Source of the DNA: Actinomycetota bacterium
Lineage (GTDB): Bacteria; Actinomycetota; Actinomycetes; Streptosporangiales; Streptosporangiaceae
Direction of reading: 5' to 3'
Length of the DNA: 6,287 nt
Assembly (NCBI GenBank): GCA_003541285.1
Contig: DPMS01000105.1
Coordinates: forward strand, 1 to 6,287
Both the position numbers and the translations under genes were made by a program. This document shows positions 1 through 4,870 of this stretch, piece by piece (the stretch's first letter is position 1; every line of letters starts with the position of its first letter). The notes beneath the pieces were generated by a model, which worked only from the letters and a program-made list of their open reading frames with translations, was not told where the DNA came from and did no database searches.

Positions 1-1
1 G

Positions 2-589
2 AGTGTCACCGACGTCACCGACGAGGAGCAGGTCATCGCGGCGGTGGCGCAGACGGTGAACAGGTTCGGCGGCCTTGACGTCCTGTTCAGCAACGCCGGG
101 ATCAGCGGCGCCATCGCCCCCATCACCGAATACCCCACCGAGGTGTTCCGGCGCGTGCTCGACGTCCATGTGCTGGGCGCGTTTCACCTGCTCAAGCATG
201 CCCTCCCGCACCTGCGCGACGGGGCGAGTGTGATCATCAACTCCAGCGTGGTGGGGCTCACCTCCGACGCCGGCATCAGCGGCTACGCCACGGCCAAGCA
301 TGCGCAGGTCGGGCTGATGCGGACGGCGGCCAAGGAAGCGGCCGCACGCGGGATCCGGGTGAATTCGGTGCACCCGGGGCCGACGGACACCGACTTCCAG
401 CGAGACATCGAGGTGACGGCGACCGGCGCACCGCCGGACGTTGCCGCGCGCATCTTCGAGGCGAGGGTCCCGCTGGCGCGCCACGCCTGCCCCGAGGAGA
501 TCGCCCGTTCCGTCCTGTATCTGGCATGCTCGGGTAGTTCGTTTGTGACCGGGGCGACCCTGTCCGTCGACGGCGGGATGCACATCTGA
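2..589 (+). CDS. SDR family oxidoreductase, 5'-truncated by window edge
   Basis: This is the C-terminal 195 residues of a classical short-chain dehydrogenase/reductase, an NAD(P)-dependent soluble enzyme acting on an alcohol or ketone. The reading frame is open from base 2, and the GTG at 44 is internal, because the residues before it (DVTDEEQV) fit the usual SDR segment after beta-strand 3. The nucleotide-binding TGxxxGxG motif lies upstream of the window. Visible landmarks (numbered from base 2) are NAG at 31-33, Ser82 in the INSSVVG strand, and YATAK giving Tyr95 and Lys99. HPGPTDTDF at 124-132 follows the active site, and the typical VDGG tail is at 189-192. The helix-4 position that is Asn in the N-S-Y-K tetrad is His56 here (DVHVLGAF); His at this site is known in other SDRs, for example the 17-beta-HSD type 4 group. 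Substrate cannot be told. Confidence in the family is very high. Confidence 0.96.
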   Translation, partial: SVTDVTDEEQVIAAVAQTVNRFGGLDVLFSNAGISGAIAPITEYPTEVFRRVLDVHVLGAFHLLKHALPHLRDGASVIINSSVVGLTSDAGISGYATAKHAQVGLMRTAAKEAAARGIRVNSVHPGPTDTDFQRDIEVTATGAPPDVAARIFEARVPLARHACPEEIARSVLYLACSGSSFVTGATLSVDGGMHI

Positions 590-600
590 CCCGCCTGAGT

Positions 601-613
601 GCGGCCGGGCCGC
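601..613 (+). terminator. Short GC hairpin after the SDR gene
   Basis: GCGGC (601-605) and GCCGC (609-613) form a perfect 5-bp stem around a 3-nt CGG loop, starting 12 nt after the SDR stop. There is no T-tract, which is common for actinobacterial terminators. The stem is short, so this is only a candidate. Confidence 0.3.
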
Positions 614-640
614 TATGTCATGATTATCGACCAATCGATC
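614..640. promoter_or_regulatory. AT-rich island, possible control region
   Basis: This 27-nt stretch is about 37% G+C (10 of 27 bases), in sharp contrast to its surroundings. It contains the repeated word ATCGA (626-630 and 634-638), the palindrome ATCGAT (634-639) and an inverted GATT/AATC pair (622-625, 633-636). It lies between the SDR gene and the MHYT-like remnant. It may be the promoter or operator of the gene that once stood there. No clear -35/-10 pair can be assigned. Confidence 0.25.
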
Positions 641-717
641 TCGCCGGGCGCGAGCCCTTCACCTGCCCTGGCCGGGTGGGAACGCGGAAAAAGATCAGGC
701 CGAGGGGGCAGGAGCAA

Positions 718-906
718 GTGCTTACAGTTCACAACTTCTCCTATGGGCTGCTCACGCCTGCCCTGGCCTACCTGATGTCGTGCCTGGGCTGCTTCCTGGG
801 CCTGCGCTGCACCACCCGGGCCCTCCCAGGAAGCGGCGGGCCCGCCACAGCCCTGACCGGGCGAGACGTGGCGTACCCCATGGTTCCTCACCGTTTGCCG
901 CGCTAG
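718..906 (+). pseudogene. N-terminal remnant of an MHYT-domain sensor protein
   Basis: A GTG at 718 is preceded by AGGAG (710-714) and opens a 62-codon frame. Residues 5-36 (beginning HNFSYGLLTPALAYLMSC and ending LGLRCTTRAL) match the start of MHYT-domain membrane proteins, where one helix runs between a His-x-[FT]-x-[YW]-G start and a LGLRCT-x-RA end. MHYT proteins normally continue through about six more helices with repeated Met-His-Tyr-Thr-like motifs proposed to bind a metal and sense a gas. Here the similarity stops near residue 37 and the rest (to the TAG at 904-906) is unrelated Pro/Gly/Arg-rich sequence. I found no MHF/MHYT-coding continuation in the other forward frames before 984. 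The likely reading is a gene lost by deletion. The alternative is a small one-helix membrane protein still in use, since its start region looks intact. The frame is also open upstream to an ATG-like start at 676, but similarity begins only after 718. Confidence 0.6.
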
Positions 907-921
907 GTTGACCGGTACCGG
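904..921 (+). promoter_or_regulatory. Candidate control sites upstream of the DUF1003 gene
   Basis: TAGGTT (904-909) resembles an actinobacterial -10 hexamer, and TTGACC (908-913) overlaps it as a -35-like word. The perfect 10-bp palindrome CCGGTACCGG (912-921) follows directly. The two promoter words cannot both be used, and neither has a good partner at normal spacing. Only the palindrome is solid. Confidence 0.25.
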
Positions 922-983
922 CCTCCCGGCGCTGGGTCACCGTGGCTGGCCACGATGCCGCTGCCACCTCCGGAGGTTCCCCC

Positions 984-1604
984 ATGACCGACACCGCGAC
1001 CCGGCCCGGGCATCAGGCCGCTGAGTCACTGCAGTCCGCTCGCGCCGCCACTGCGAGATCAGCAGTAAGGGCCAACGCCGCCGCTGCCGCCCGGGTGGCC
1101 CAGCGTGCTGAGGAGATCCGTAAGGCGCCGCAGCTTCACGTTCCCAGACTGGTCGTATCGCGGCATGTGCGCGGCGACAGCCCGCTCGACAAGATCGCGG
1201 CAGGGGTAAACAAGGTCTGCGGGTCGATGTGGGTCTTCCTGTTCATCACCATCGGGATCGTGATGTGGCTGTTCCTGGGCAACGTCGTCGGCTTCGACAA
1301 GACGCCGTGGCCGCTGCTGCTCACCATTCTCAACCTGCCGCAGCTGTCGATCATGATCTCGCTGCAGGTGAGCGCCAACCGGGCGCAGGCAGCCAGCGAC
1401 AAGCGGGCGATCGCCGATCATGAGACACTCATCGCCCTGCACGAGATGGCCAAGCAGCAGCTCACCATCCTGCACGGCCAGGACAAGGTGCTGGCCCTGC
1501 TGGACAACTTCGCCAGCAAGGACATGCCGGGCAGGCAGCAGGAAATCCTCGACGCCACGCACAAGATCCTCGCGCGGGTCGGCGACGCGCCCGCGGCCGG
1601 GTGA
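984..1604 (+). CDS. DUF1003 domain membrane protein
   Basis: This 206-residue protein belongs to the DUF1003 family of small two-helix membrane proteins, whose function is unknown. The ATG at 984 is chosen over an in-frame upstream start at 942 because GGAGG (972-976) sits 7 nt before it. An Ala/Arg-rich, probably helical or coiled-coil N-terminus (about 14-47) precedes the domain. The family pattern follows: DKIAAGVNKVCGSMWVF (69-85) leads into helix 1 (about 80-100), then a short loop GFDKTPWP (103-110), helix 2 (about 108-128), and the conserved exit SANRAQAASDKRA (130-142) with its Asn-Arg-Gln-Ala core (QNRQAxxD in most members). A long amphipathic C-terminal helix (143-176) is likely cytoplasmic. 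The gene stands alone, with the ABC operon converging on it. The family call is secure; no role can be inferred from the neighbours. Confidence 0.92.
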   Translation: MTDTATRPGHQAAESLQSARAATARSAVRANAAAAARVAQRAEEIRKAPQLHVPRLVVSRHVRGDSPLDKIAAGVNKVCGSMWVFLFITIGIVMWLFLGNVVGFDKTPWPLLLTILNLPQLSIMISLQVSANRAQAASDKRAIADHETLIALHEMAKQQLTILHGQDKVLALLDNFASKDMPGRQQEILDATHKILARVGDAPAAG

Positions 1605-1660
1605 AACGGCGCGCCGCAGCCCGGCGGCGGGATCACCGGGTCACGGTCGGCGAGGACTCG

Positions 1661-1680
1661 TACCCGCCGCTGGGCGGGTG
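1661..1680. terminator. Terminator-like hairpin after the DUF1003 gene
   Basis: ACCCGCC (1662-1668) and GGCGGGT (1673-1679) form a perfect 7-bp stem with a 4-nt GCTG loop, extendable by a T-G pair. It begins 57 nt past the DUF1003 stop, in the gap between two converging genes, and could act in both directions. There is no T-tract. The gap (1605-1829) contains nothing else that looks coding. Confidence 0.5.
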
Positions 1681-1764
1681 GCGGTGGGCGTCGGCGTCGG
1701 GGTGGCTGTCACGCTGGCTGAGGGGGGAAGTGAGAGACGGGTGGAGGACCTCGCGGCGGCGGCA

Positions 1765-1786
1765 CACGCGTTCCGCAAGGCGCGTG
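1765..1786. terminator. Hairpin with GCAA tetraloop downstream of the ABC permease
   Basis: CACGCG (1765-1770) pairs with CGCGTG (1781-1786). Inside, CC and GG close a GCAA loop (a GNRA tetraloop), leaving a TT bulge at 1771-1772. Read on the minus strand it lies 43 nt past the permease stop, a reasonable place to end the ABC operon transcript. On that strand the loop reads TTGC, so the GNRA loop exists only in plus-strand RNA. Confidence 0.35.
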
Positions 1787-1829
1787 CGGCCGGGGCTGGC
1801 GTGTGGGTCGGCTTGTGACCCGGGACGGA

Positions 1830-2630
1830 TCAGGTGCCGAGGTCGCGGTGCTGGAAGGCCAGGCCCGCGACTGCCAGTGCCACCACGGTGGTGAGGGCCA
1901 GCGCGGCCAGGTACCCGGCATGCAGCCGGCCCGCCAGCGCGTCGCCGGAGGCGTACCAGGTGAACGGGGACAGCCAGCGCCAGGACTCGAGGTCAGGAAC
2001 GATCCGTGCCAGCGAGGTGAGCAGGAACCCGCCCAGGCCCAGCGCGACCGCTGCGCCGGTGGCGATCCAGCGGTGGCCGGTGACGGCACCCACCATCACT
2101 GACACCGACGCGAAAGCCCAGCCGAGCAGGGTCAGCGACACGGTGGCGGCGAGTATGCCGGCCGTCCCGAGCCCCAGTCCCGCCGCGGGCGAGCCGATGA
2201 GCAGCGCCACGGTCAGCACCGCGCTGGTCGCCAGCACGGCCAGCAGCACGCCCAGTGCCTTCTCCACGATCACGCGGCCGCGGCTGAGCGGGGCGGACAT
2301 CAGCCAGTCGATAGTCCCGCGCTCCTCCTCGGCCGCGGTCGCGCCCGCACCGAATCCGATGCCGGCCGCCAGCACCACCAGCGGGCCCAGGAACGAGAAG
2401 AACTCCGAATCCAGGTAACCGGGGCCGGTGCCGAAGTCGCTGCCCAGCCCGAACATCGCCTTCAGCGCTTCCGGGTAGCTCTTGAGGAGATCCTGCATCT
2501 GCCCGGACATCCGCTGCACGGTCGGGAACACCGCCAGATCCATCACCGCGAGCAGGCCGATCGCCACACACCAGCCGATGATCCCGGCCCGGTGATCACG
2601 CAGCGTCTTTGTCAGCACCGGCATGGACAT
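1830..2630 (-). CDS. ABC-2 type transporter permease
   Basis: This 266-residue integral membrane protein is the membrane half of an ABC exporter whose ATPase is the gene immediately upstream. Six hydrophobic segments can be placed at about 16-36, 78-98, 127-147, 156-180, 188-208 and 238-260, the usual number for an ABC-2 permease. The cytoplasmic stretch EEERGTIDWLMSAPLSRGRV (101-120) is the conserved 'EExxGTxxxLxxxPxsR' segment that contacts the ATPase. A polar loop between helices 1 and 2 (about 37-77) is probably external. The ATG at 2630 is preferred to the one at 2624, because GGGGAGG (cctcccc at 2639-2645 on the plus strand) lies 8 nt upstream of it. The gene therefore begins 35 nt inside the ATPase gene, which suggests translational coupling. 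The substrate is unknown; relatives export drugs, lipids or peptides. Confidence 0.93.
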   Translation of the reverse strand: MSMPVLTKTLRDHRAGIIGWCVAIGLLAVMDLAVFPTVQRMSGQMQDLLKSYPEALKAMFGLGSDFGTGPGYLDSEFFSFLGPLVVLAAGIGFGAGATAAEEERGTIDWLMSAPLSRGRVIVEKALGVLLAVLATSAVLTVALLIGSPAAGLGLGTAGILAATVSLTLLGWAFASVSVMVGAVTGHRWIATGAAVALGLGGFLLTSLARIVPDLESWRWLSPFTWYASGDALAGRLHAGYLAALALTTVVALAVAGLAFQHRDLGT

Positions 2631-3519
2631 CGCCCGCGCCTCCCCGGATGTAACTCAGGAAGATCTCTTCCAGGTCGGGCTCGTGGCTGATCACGTTGAC
2701 CAGGTCGCCCGCTGCCGCTGCCCGCAGCAGCGGCCCGACCGGGCCGGTCACCGCGCAGCGCAGGAACCGCCCCGACGCCACGGCCTCACGAACCCCCGCC
2801 ACGGCGCGGAAGGGCGCCGGATCCGGGCTGCCCGCGAACTCCAGCTCGAACCTGCGCAGTGCCCGGCGCTTGAGTGCGCCCACCGAGTCCACCACCACCA
2901 GCCGGCCCGCACGCACGATCGCCACCCGGCCCGCGACCTGTTCCACCTCCGACAGCACGTGGGAGGAGAGCACGATCGTGCGGCCCGCCGCGCGTGCCTC
3001 GTCTGCGATGGCGGCGAACTCCTGCTGGGCAAGCGGGTCCAGGCCACTGGTTGGCTCATCGAGCAGCGCCACCACTGGCTCATGCATGAGTGCCAGCACG
3101 ACCCCCAGCTTCTGCTTGTTGCCACGGGAAAGGTCGTGCACGTGGCGGCTGAGATCCAGCTGGAGACGCTGGGCGAGCTGGTGGCCGTAGCGCAGGTCGC
3201 TCATGCCGCGCATGCGCGCCATCCAGGTCAGCAGGGCACCTCCGGACAGGTTCTGGTAGAGCGCGAGCTCGCCGGGAAGGTAGCCGACCTGGCGGCGCAG
3301 GCCCACGTCCCGGCGGGGATCGCGGCCGAGAATCTCGATCCGGCCGCTGGTGGGGCGGATGAGGTCCATCAGGCAGCGCAGGGTGGTGGTCTTGCCAGCC
3401 CCGTTGGGGCCCAGGAAACCGAACACCTCGCCTGGTTCGACGTCGAGATCGAGCTCAGTGATCCCTACCTGCCCGCCCCGGTAGATCTTGGTGAGTCCTT
3501 GCACCCGGATGACCGCCAT
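2596..3519 (-). CDS. ABC transporter ATP-binding protein (exporter type)
   Basis: This 307-residue cytoplasmic ATPase should power the permease encoded next. Motifs in order are Walker A GPNGAGKTT (37-45), signature LSRGNKQKL (130-138), Walker B VVALLDE (149-155) followed by PTSGLDP D-loop residues (156-162), and the switch His187 in SSHVLSEVEQ. The Q-loop region reads VGYLPGE (78-84), with Gly where Gln usually stands. YLPGE together with LSRGNKQ is a recognisable exporter subclass, so the substitution is probably normal for it. Residues about 222-290 form the C-terminal accessory domain common in DrrA/DUF4162-like ATPases, ending in the typical PDLEEIFLSYI. The ATG at 3519 is supported by GGGGAGGTG just upstream (3522-3530 on the plus strand). 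It is the first gene of a two-gene operon transcribed away from the gene at 3661. Confidence 0.96.
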   Translation of the reverse strand: MAVIRVQGLTKIYRGGQVGITELDLDVEPGEVFGFLGPNGAGKTTTLRCLMDLIRPTSGRIEILGRDPRRDVGLRRQVGYLPGELALYQNLSGGALLTWMARMRGMSDLRYGHQLAQRLQLDLSRHVHDLSRGNKQKLGVVLALMHEPVVALLDEPTSGLDPLAQQEFAAIADEARAAGRTIVLSSHVLSEVEQVAGRVAIVRAGRLVVVDSVGALKRRALRRFELEFAGSPDPAPFRAVAGVREAVASGRFLRCAVTGPVGPLLRAAAAGDLVNVISHEPDLEEIFLSYIRGGAGDVHAGADKDAA

Positions 3520-3550
3520 GACACCTCCCCGGCCCGCTCCAGCATGGTCA

Positions 3551-3565
3551 CGGGCGGCCCGCCCG
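3551..3565. promoter_or_regulatory. GC hairpin in the ABC operon leader
   Basis: CGGGCG (3551-3556) and CGCCCG (3560-3565) form a perfect 6-bp stem around GCC. It lies 32-46 nt upstream of the ATPase start codon, within the likely 5' leader. It could be an operator, an attenuator, or a shield that keeps transcripts apart at this divergent junction. The sequence alone does not decide. Confidence 0.3.
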
Positions 3566-3617
3566 GACTACCGCCAAACGGCCCAGCAGTGGGGGACATC
3601 AGGCCCTCACCAGCCTC

Positions 3618-3645
3618 ACCCTGCCCGGCGTTAACGTCGGGTCAA
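3618..3645 (-). promoter_or_regulatory. Candidate promoter of the ABC operon
   Basis: On the minus strand TTGACC (complement of 3640-3645) is followed after 16 nt by CAGGGT (complement of 3618-3623). This resembles the actinobacterial TTGAC-n16/18-TAGRRT promoter. It would give a leader of roughly 90 nt. The -35 word overlaps the second copy of a short repeat: GTTAACG (3630-3636) and GTCAACG (3641-3647), whose starts are 11 nt apart, about one helical turn. The first copy sits in the palindrome CGTTAACG (3629-3636). A regulator bound here could control both divergent genes. Confidence 0.35.
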
Positions 3646-3660
3646 CGAGAGGGGATCGCG

Positions 3661-4377
3661 ATGGCCAGCACCCAGCCCGATGTCCTGGCCGCCGCTCCGG
3701 GACCGTCGTCACGCTGGACGGCCGGGCGCATTGTCTCGGTGGTAGTGGGAGCCGTGCTGGCACTGATGTCGGTGGGGGCACTGGCCGGGGGTGGCGCGGC
3801 CCTGTGGGCCGACCAGACCCAGCGCCAGGACGGCTATCTGACTGCGCACACCGGAGCCATCAGCACCAGCGGCTACGCCGTGACCAGCGACTCCGTCGAA
3901 CTGCCCGGCGGGCCCGCGGACTGGCCCGCCACCTCGGTGCTGGGCCGGGTCCGGATCCGGGTCACCCCCGCCAATCCGGCCAGGCCGGTGTTCGTCGGGG
4001 TGGCCCCCGCCGGTGCCGCCAGGTCGTACCTGGCCGGTGCCCGGTATGCGACACTGACCGGGTTCGCCAGCGGTCACAGCATCTATGTCCTGCACGACGG
4101 CACCGCGGTGCCACGCAATCCAGGTACCGCTGGCATCTGGGTTACGCAGGTGAGCGGTGCCGGCACTCAGACCCTGATCTGGCCGGCCCGCGATGGCAAC
4201 TGGATGCTGGTTGTGATGAACGCGGACGCCTCGGCAGGGGTCGCGGTCAGTGCTGAGGCCGGGGCAACCGTGCCCGCACTGACTGGGGTAGCGATCGGGC
4301 TGCTGGCCGGGGGTGTGATCCTGCTTGCGGTAGCGGTGGCACTGATCGCGGTGCCGGTCCGGCGGGCAGGTCGTTAG
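3661..4377 (+). CDS. Two-helix membrane protein with a large exported domain (conserved actinobacterial, unknown function)
   Basis: This 238-residue protein has a short cytoplasmic N-terminus, a first helix at about 24-49, an exported domain at about 51-204, and a second helix at about 205-232 ending in the basic tail VRRAGR. The pattern GGGAALWADQTQR-DGYL (43-60), TSDSVEL (75-81), RIRVTP (98-103), VFVGVAP (110-116), GTQTLIW (168-174) and WMLVVMNADASAGV (181-194) is one I recognise from conserved hypothetical proteins of actinomycetes. The domain looks beta-strand rich. The ATG at 3661 is set by AGGGG (3650-3654), 6 nt upstream. The frame stays open far upstream, but only as the antisense of the ABC ATPase gene. 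It is divergent from the ABC operon, so a shared function is possible but unproven. No catalytic motif is visible. Confidence 0.85.
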   Translation: MASTQPDVLAAAPGPSSRWTAGRIVSVVVGAVLALMSVGALAGGGAALWADQTQRQDGYLTAHTGAISTSGYAVTSDSVELPGGPADWPATSVLGRVRIRVTPANPARPVFVGVAPAGAARSYLAGARYATLTGFASGHSIYVLHDGTAVPRNPGTAGIWVTQVSGAGTQTLIWPARDGNWMLVVMNADASAGVAVSAEAGATVPALTGVAIGLLAGGVILLAVAVALIAVPVRRAGR

Positions 4378-4378
4378 C

Positions 4379-4711
4379 TCAGCTGTGTGCCACAGCCGCC
4401 CGGGGGTCGGGCTGCGTCCCGGCATCGGGCGTGCCCACCTGGTAGACGGTCGCGCCGGCGGCGATGATGGCCGGGCGGGAGACCCGCCAGTGGTGCCCGC
4501 ACAGCCACAGATCCACCGGATGGGGCCGGGACGCCGTCGCTGGCATGATGACCTTCACCATCGGCTTCGCCGTGCAGCAGCACGCGTGGTCGGGAATGGT
4601 GAGCGGCGAGTCCGGCGCCCAGGTGCCGCCGTCCTCCGCTGGCGAGATAGGCCTGGTGGTGGGGGCCGCCTGGCGGCCGCCGCCTCCGCGCCGGGGGAAT
4701 CTCAGGCTCAT
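4379..4711 (-). CDS. Small Cys/His-rich protein, DUF7455-like
   Basis: This frame encodes 110 residues from the ATG at 4711. Its core, residues 41-90, starts DHACCCTAKPMVKV, continues through RPHPVDLWLCGHHWRVSR, and ends at AGATVY. It resembles the DUF7455-type small proteins of actinomycetes, in which a Cys pair (CDRCGAQA), two strands and an LxFCxHH motif suggest a zinc-binding fold. Here the pair is replaced by a run of three Cys (44-46), and the second ligand set is Cys71-Gly-His73-His74. The N-terminal 40 residues are Arg/Gly/Pro-rich and look disordered. The start is uncertain: no Shine-Dalgarno sequence precedes 4711, so a leaderless transcript is possible. The frame also stays open to a TTG at 4846 (155 residues). 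Its stop is one base from the stop of the converging membrane-protein gene. Expression is not proven, but the conserved core argues against a chance frame. Confidence 0.65.
   Translation of the reverse strand: MSLRFPRRGGGGRQAAPTTRPISPAEDGGTWAPDSPLTIPDHACCCTAKPMVKVIMPATASRPHPVDLWLCGHHWRVSRPAIIAAGATVYQVGTPDAGTQPDPRAAVAHS
4382..4396. terminator. Tail-to-tail terminator hairpin
   Basis: GCTGTG (4382-4387) and CACAGC (4391-4396) form a perfect 6-bp stem with a 3-nt loop, starting 5 nt after the stop of the plus-strand membrane-protein gene. It lies inside the last codons of the opposing small gene. Position and shape suit a terminator for the plus-strand gene; it would also form in the minus-strand message. 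Confidence 0.45.
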
Positions 4712-4833
4712 ATAACGAGCGTCGCATGGGAACCGCCTGCCTGAATAGGGACGTCTATCACCGCTGGTGTGGACGAACAGCCCGTCCTGGTGTCCCGGTG
4801 GTCCCGGCCGGGTCACCACCGCAGATGATGGAA

Positions 4834-4854
4834 CCGGGGGAGGCAACCCCCCGG
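4834..4854 (+). promoter_or_regulatory. Strong GC hairpin in front of the DMT transporter start
   Basis: CCGGGGG (4834-4840) pairs perfectly with CCCCCGG (4848-4854) across a 7-nt loop, AGGCAAC. The stem ends 16 nt before the GTG start. The only Shine-Dalgarno-like sequence (GGGAAGGG, 4853-4860) begins within its 3' arm. Folding could therefore limit translation initiation. The loop side also carries GGGGGAGG (4836-4843), which is ribosome-binding-site-like but too far from the start. I do not recognise a known riboswitch here. Confidence 0.4.
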
Positions 4855-4870
4855 GAAGGGCATCCGCTCT

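Noticed and set aside
613..891. 92-codon minus-strand frame across the MHYT-like region
   Set aside because: Gln/Gly/Arg-rich translation with no recognisable features; the MHYT-like helix is on the plus strand.
1059..1562. 167-codon minus-strand frame opposite the DUF1003 gene
   Set aside because: Its translation shows no domain or membrane pattern, while the plus strand carries a clear DUF1003 protein with a ribosome site. It is a GC-bias shadow.
1601..1894. Plus-strand frame in the convergent gap after the DUF1003 gene
   Set aside because: Overlaps the end of the ABC permease gene, is Arg/Gly-rich with no motif, has no good ribosome site, and contains two terminator-like hairpins.
2623..3660. 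Long plus-strand open frame that could extend the gene at 3661 to 584 codons
   Set aside because: It is exactly antisense to the ABC ATPase gene, which has all its motifs. High-GC genes often leave the opposite strand open. A good ribosome site and the first membrane helix fix the real start at 3661.
3709..4425. 238-codon minus-strand frame opposite the two-helix membrane protein
   Set aside because: Low-complexity Gly/His/Arg/Pro composition with no recognisable fold, and it would also overlap the end of the small Cys/His gene. The plus-strand protein has a coherent topology.
4836..4860. GGGGGAGGCAACCCCCC segment as a known riboswitch
   Set aside because: I compared it from memory with TPP, cobalamin, glycine, ydaO-type and guanidine riboswitch cores and saw none of their conserved blocks. 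It is kept only as a hairpin.
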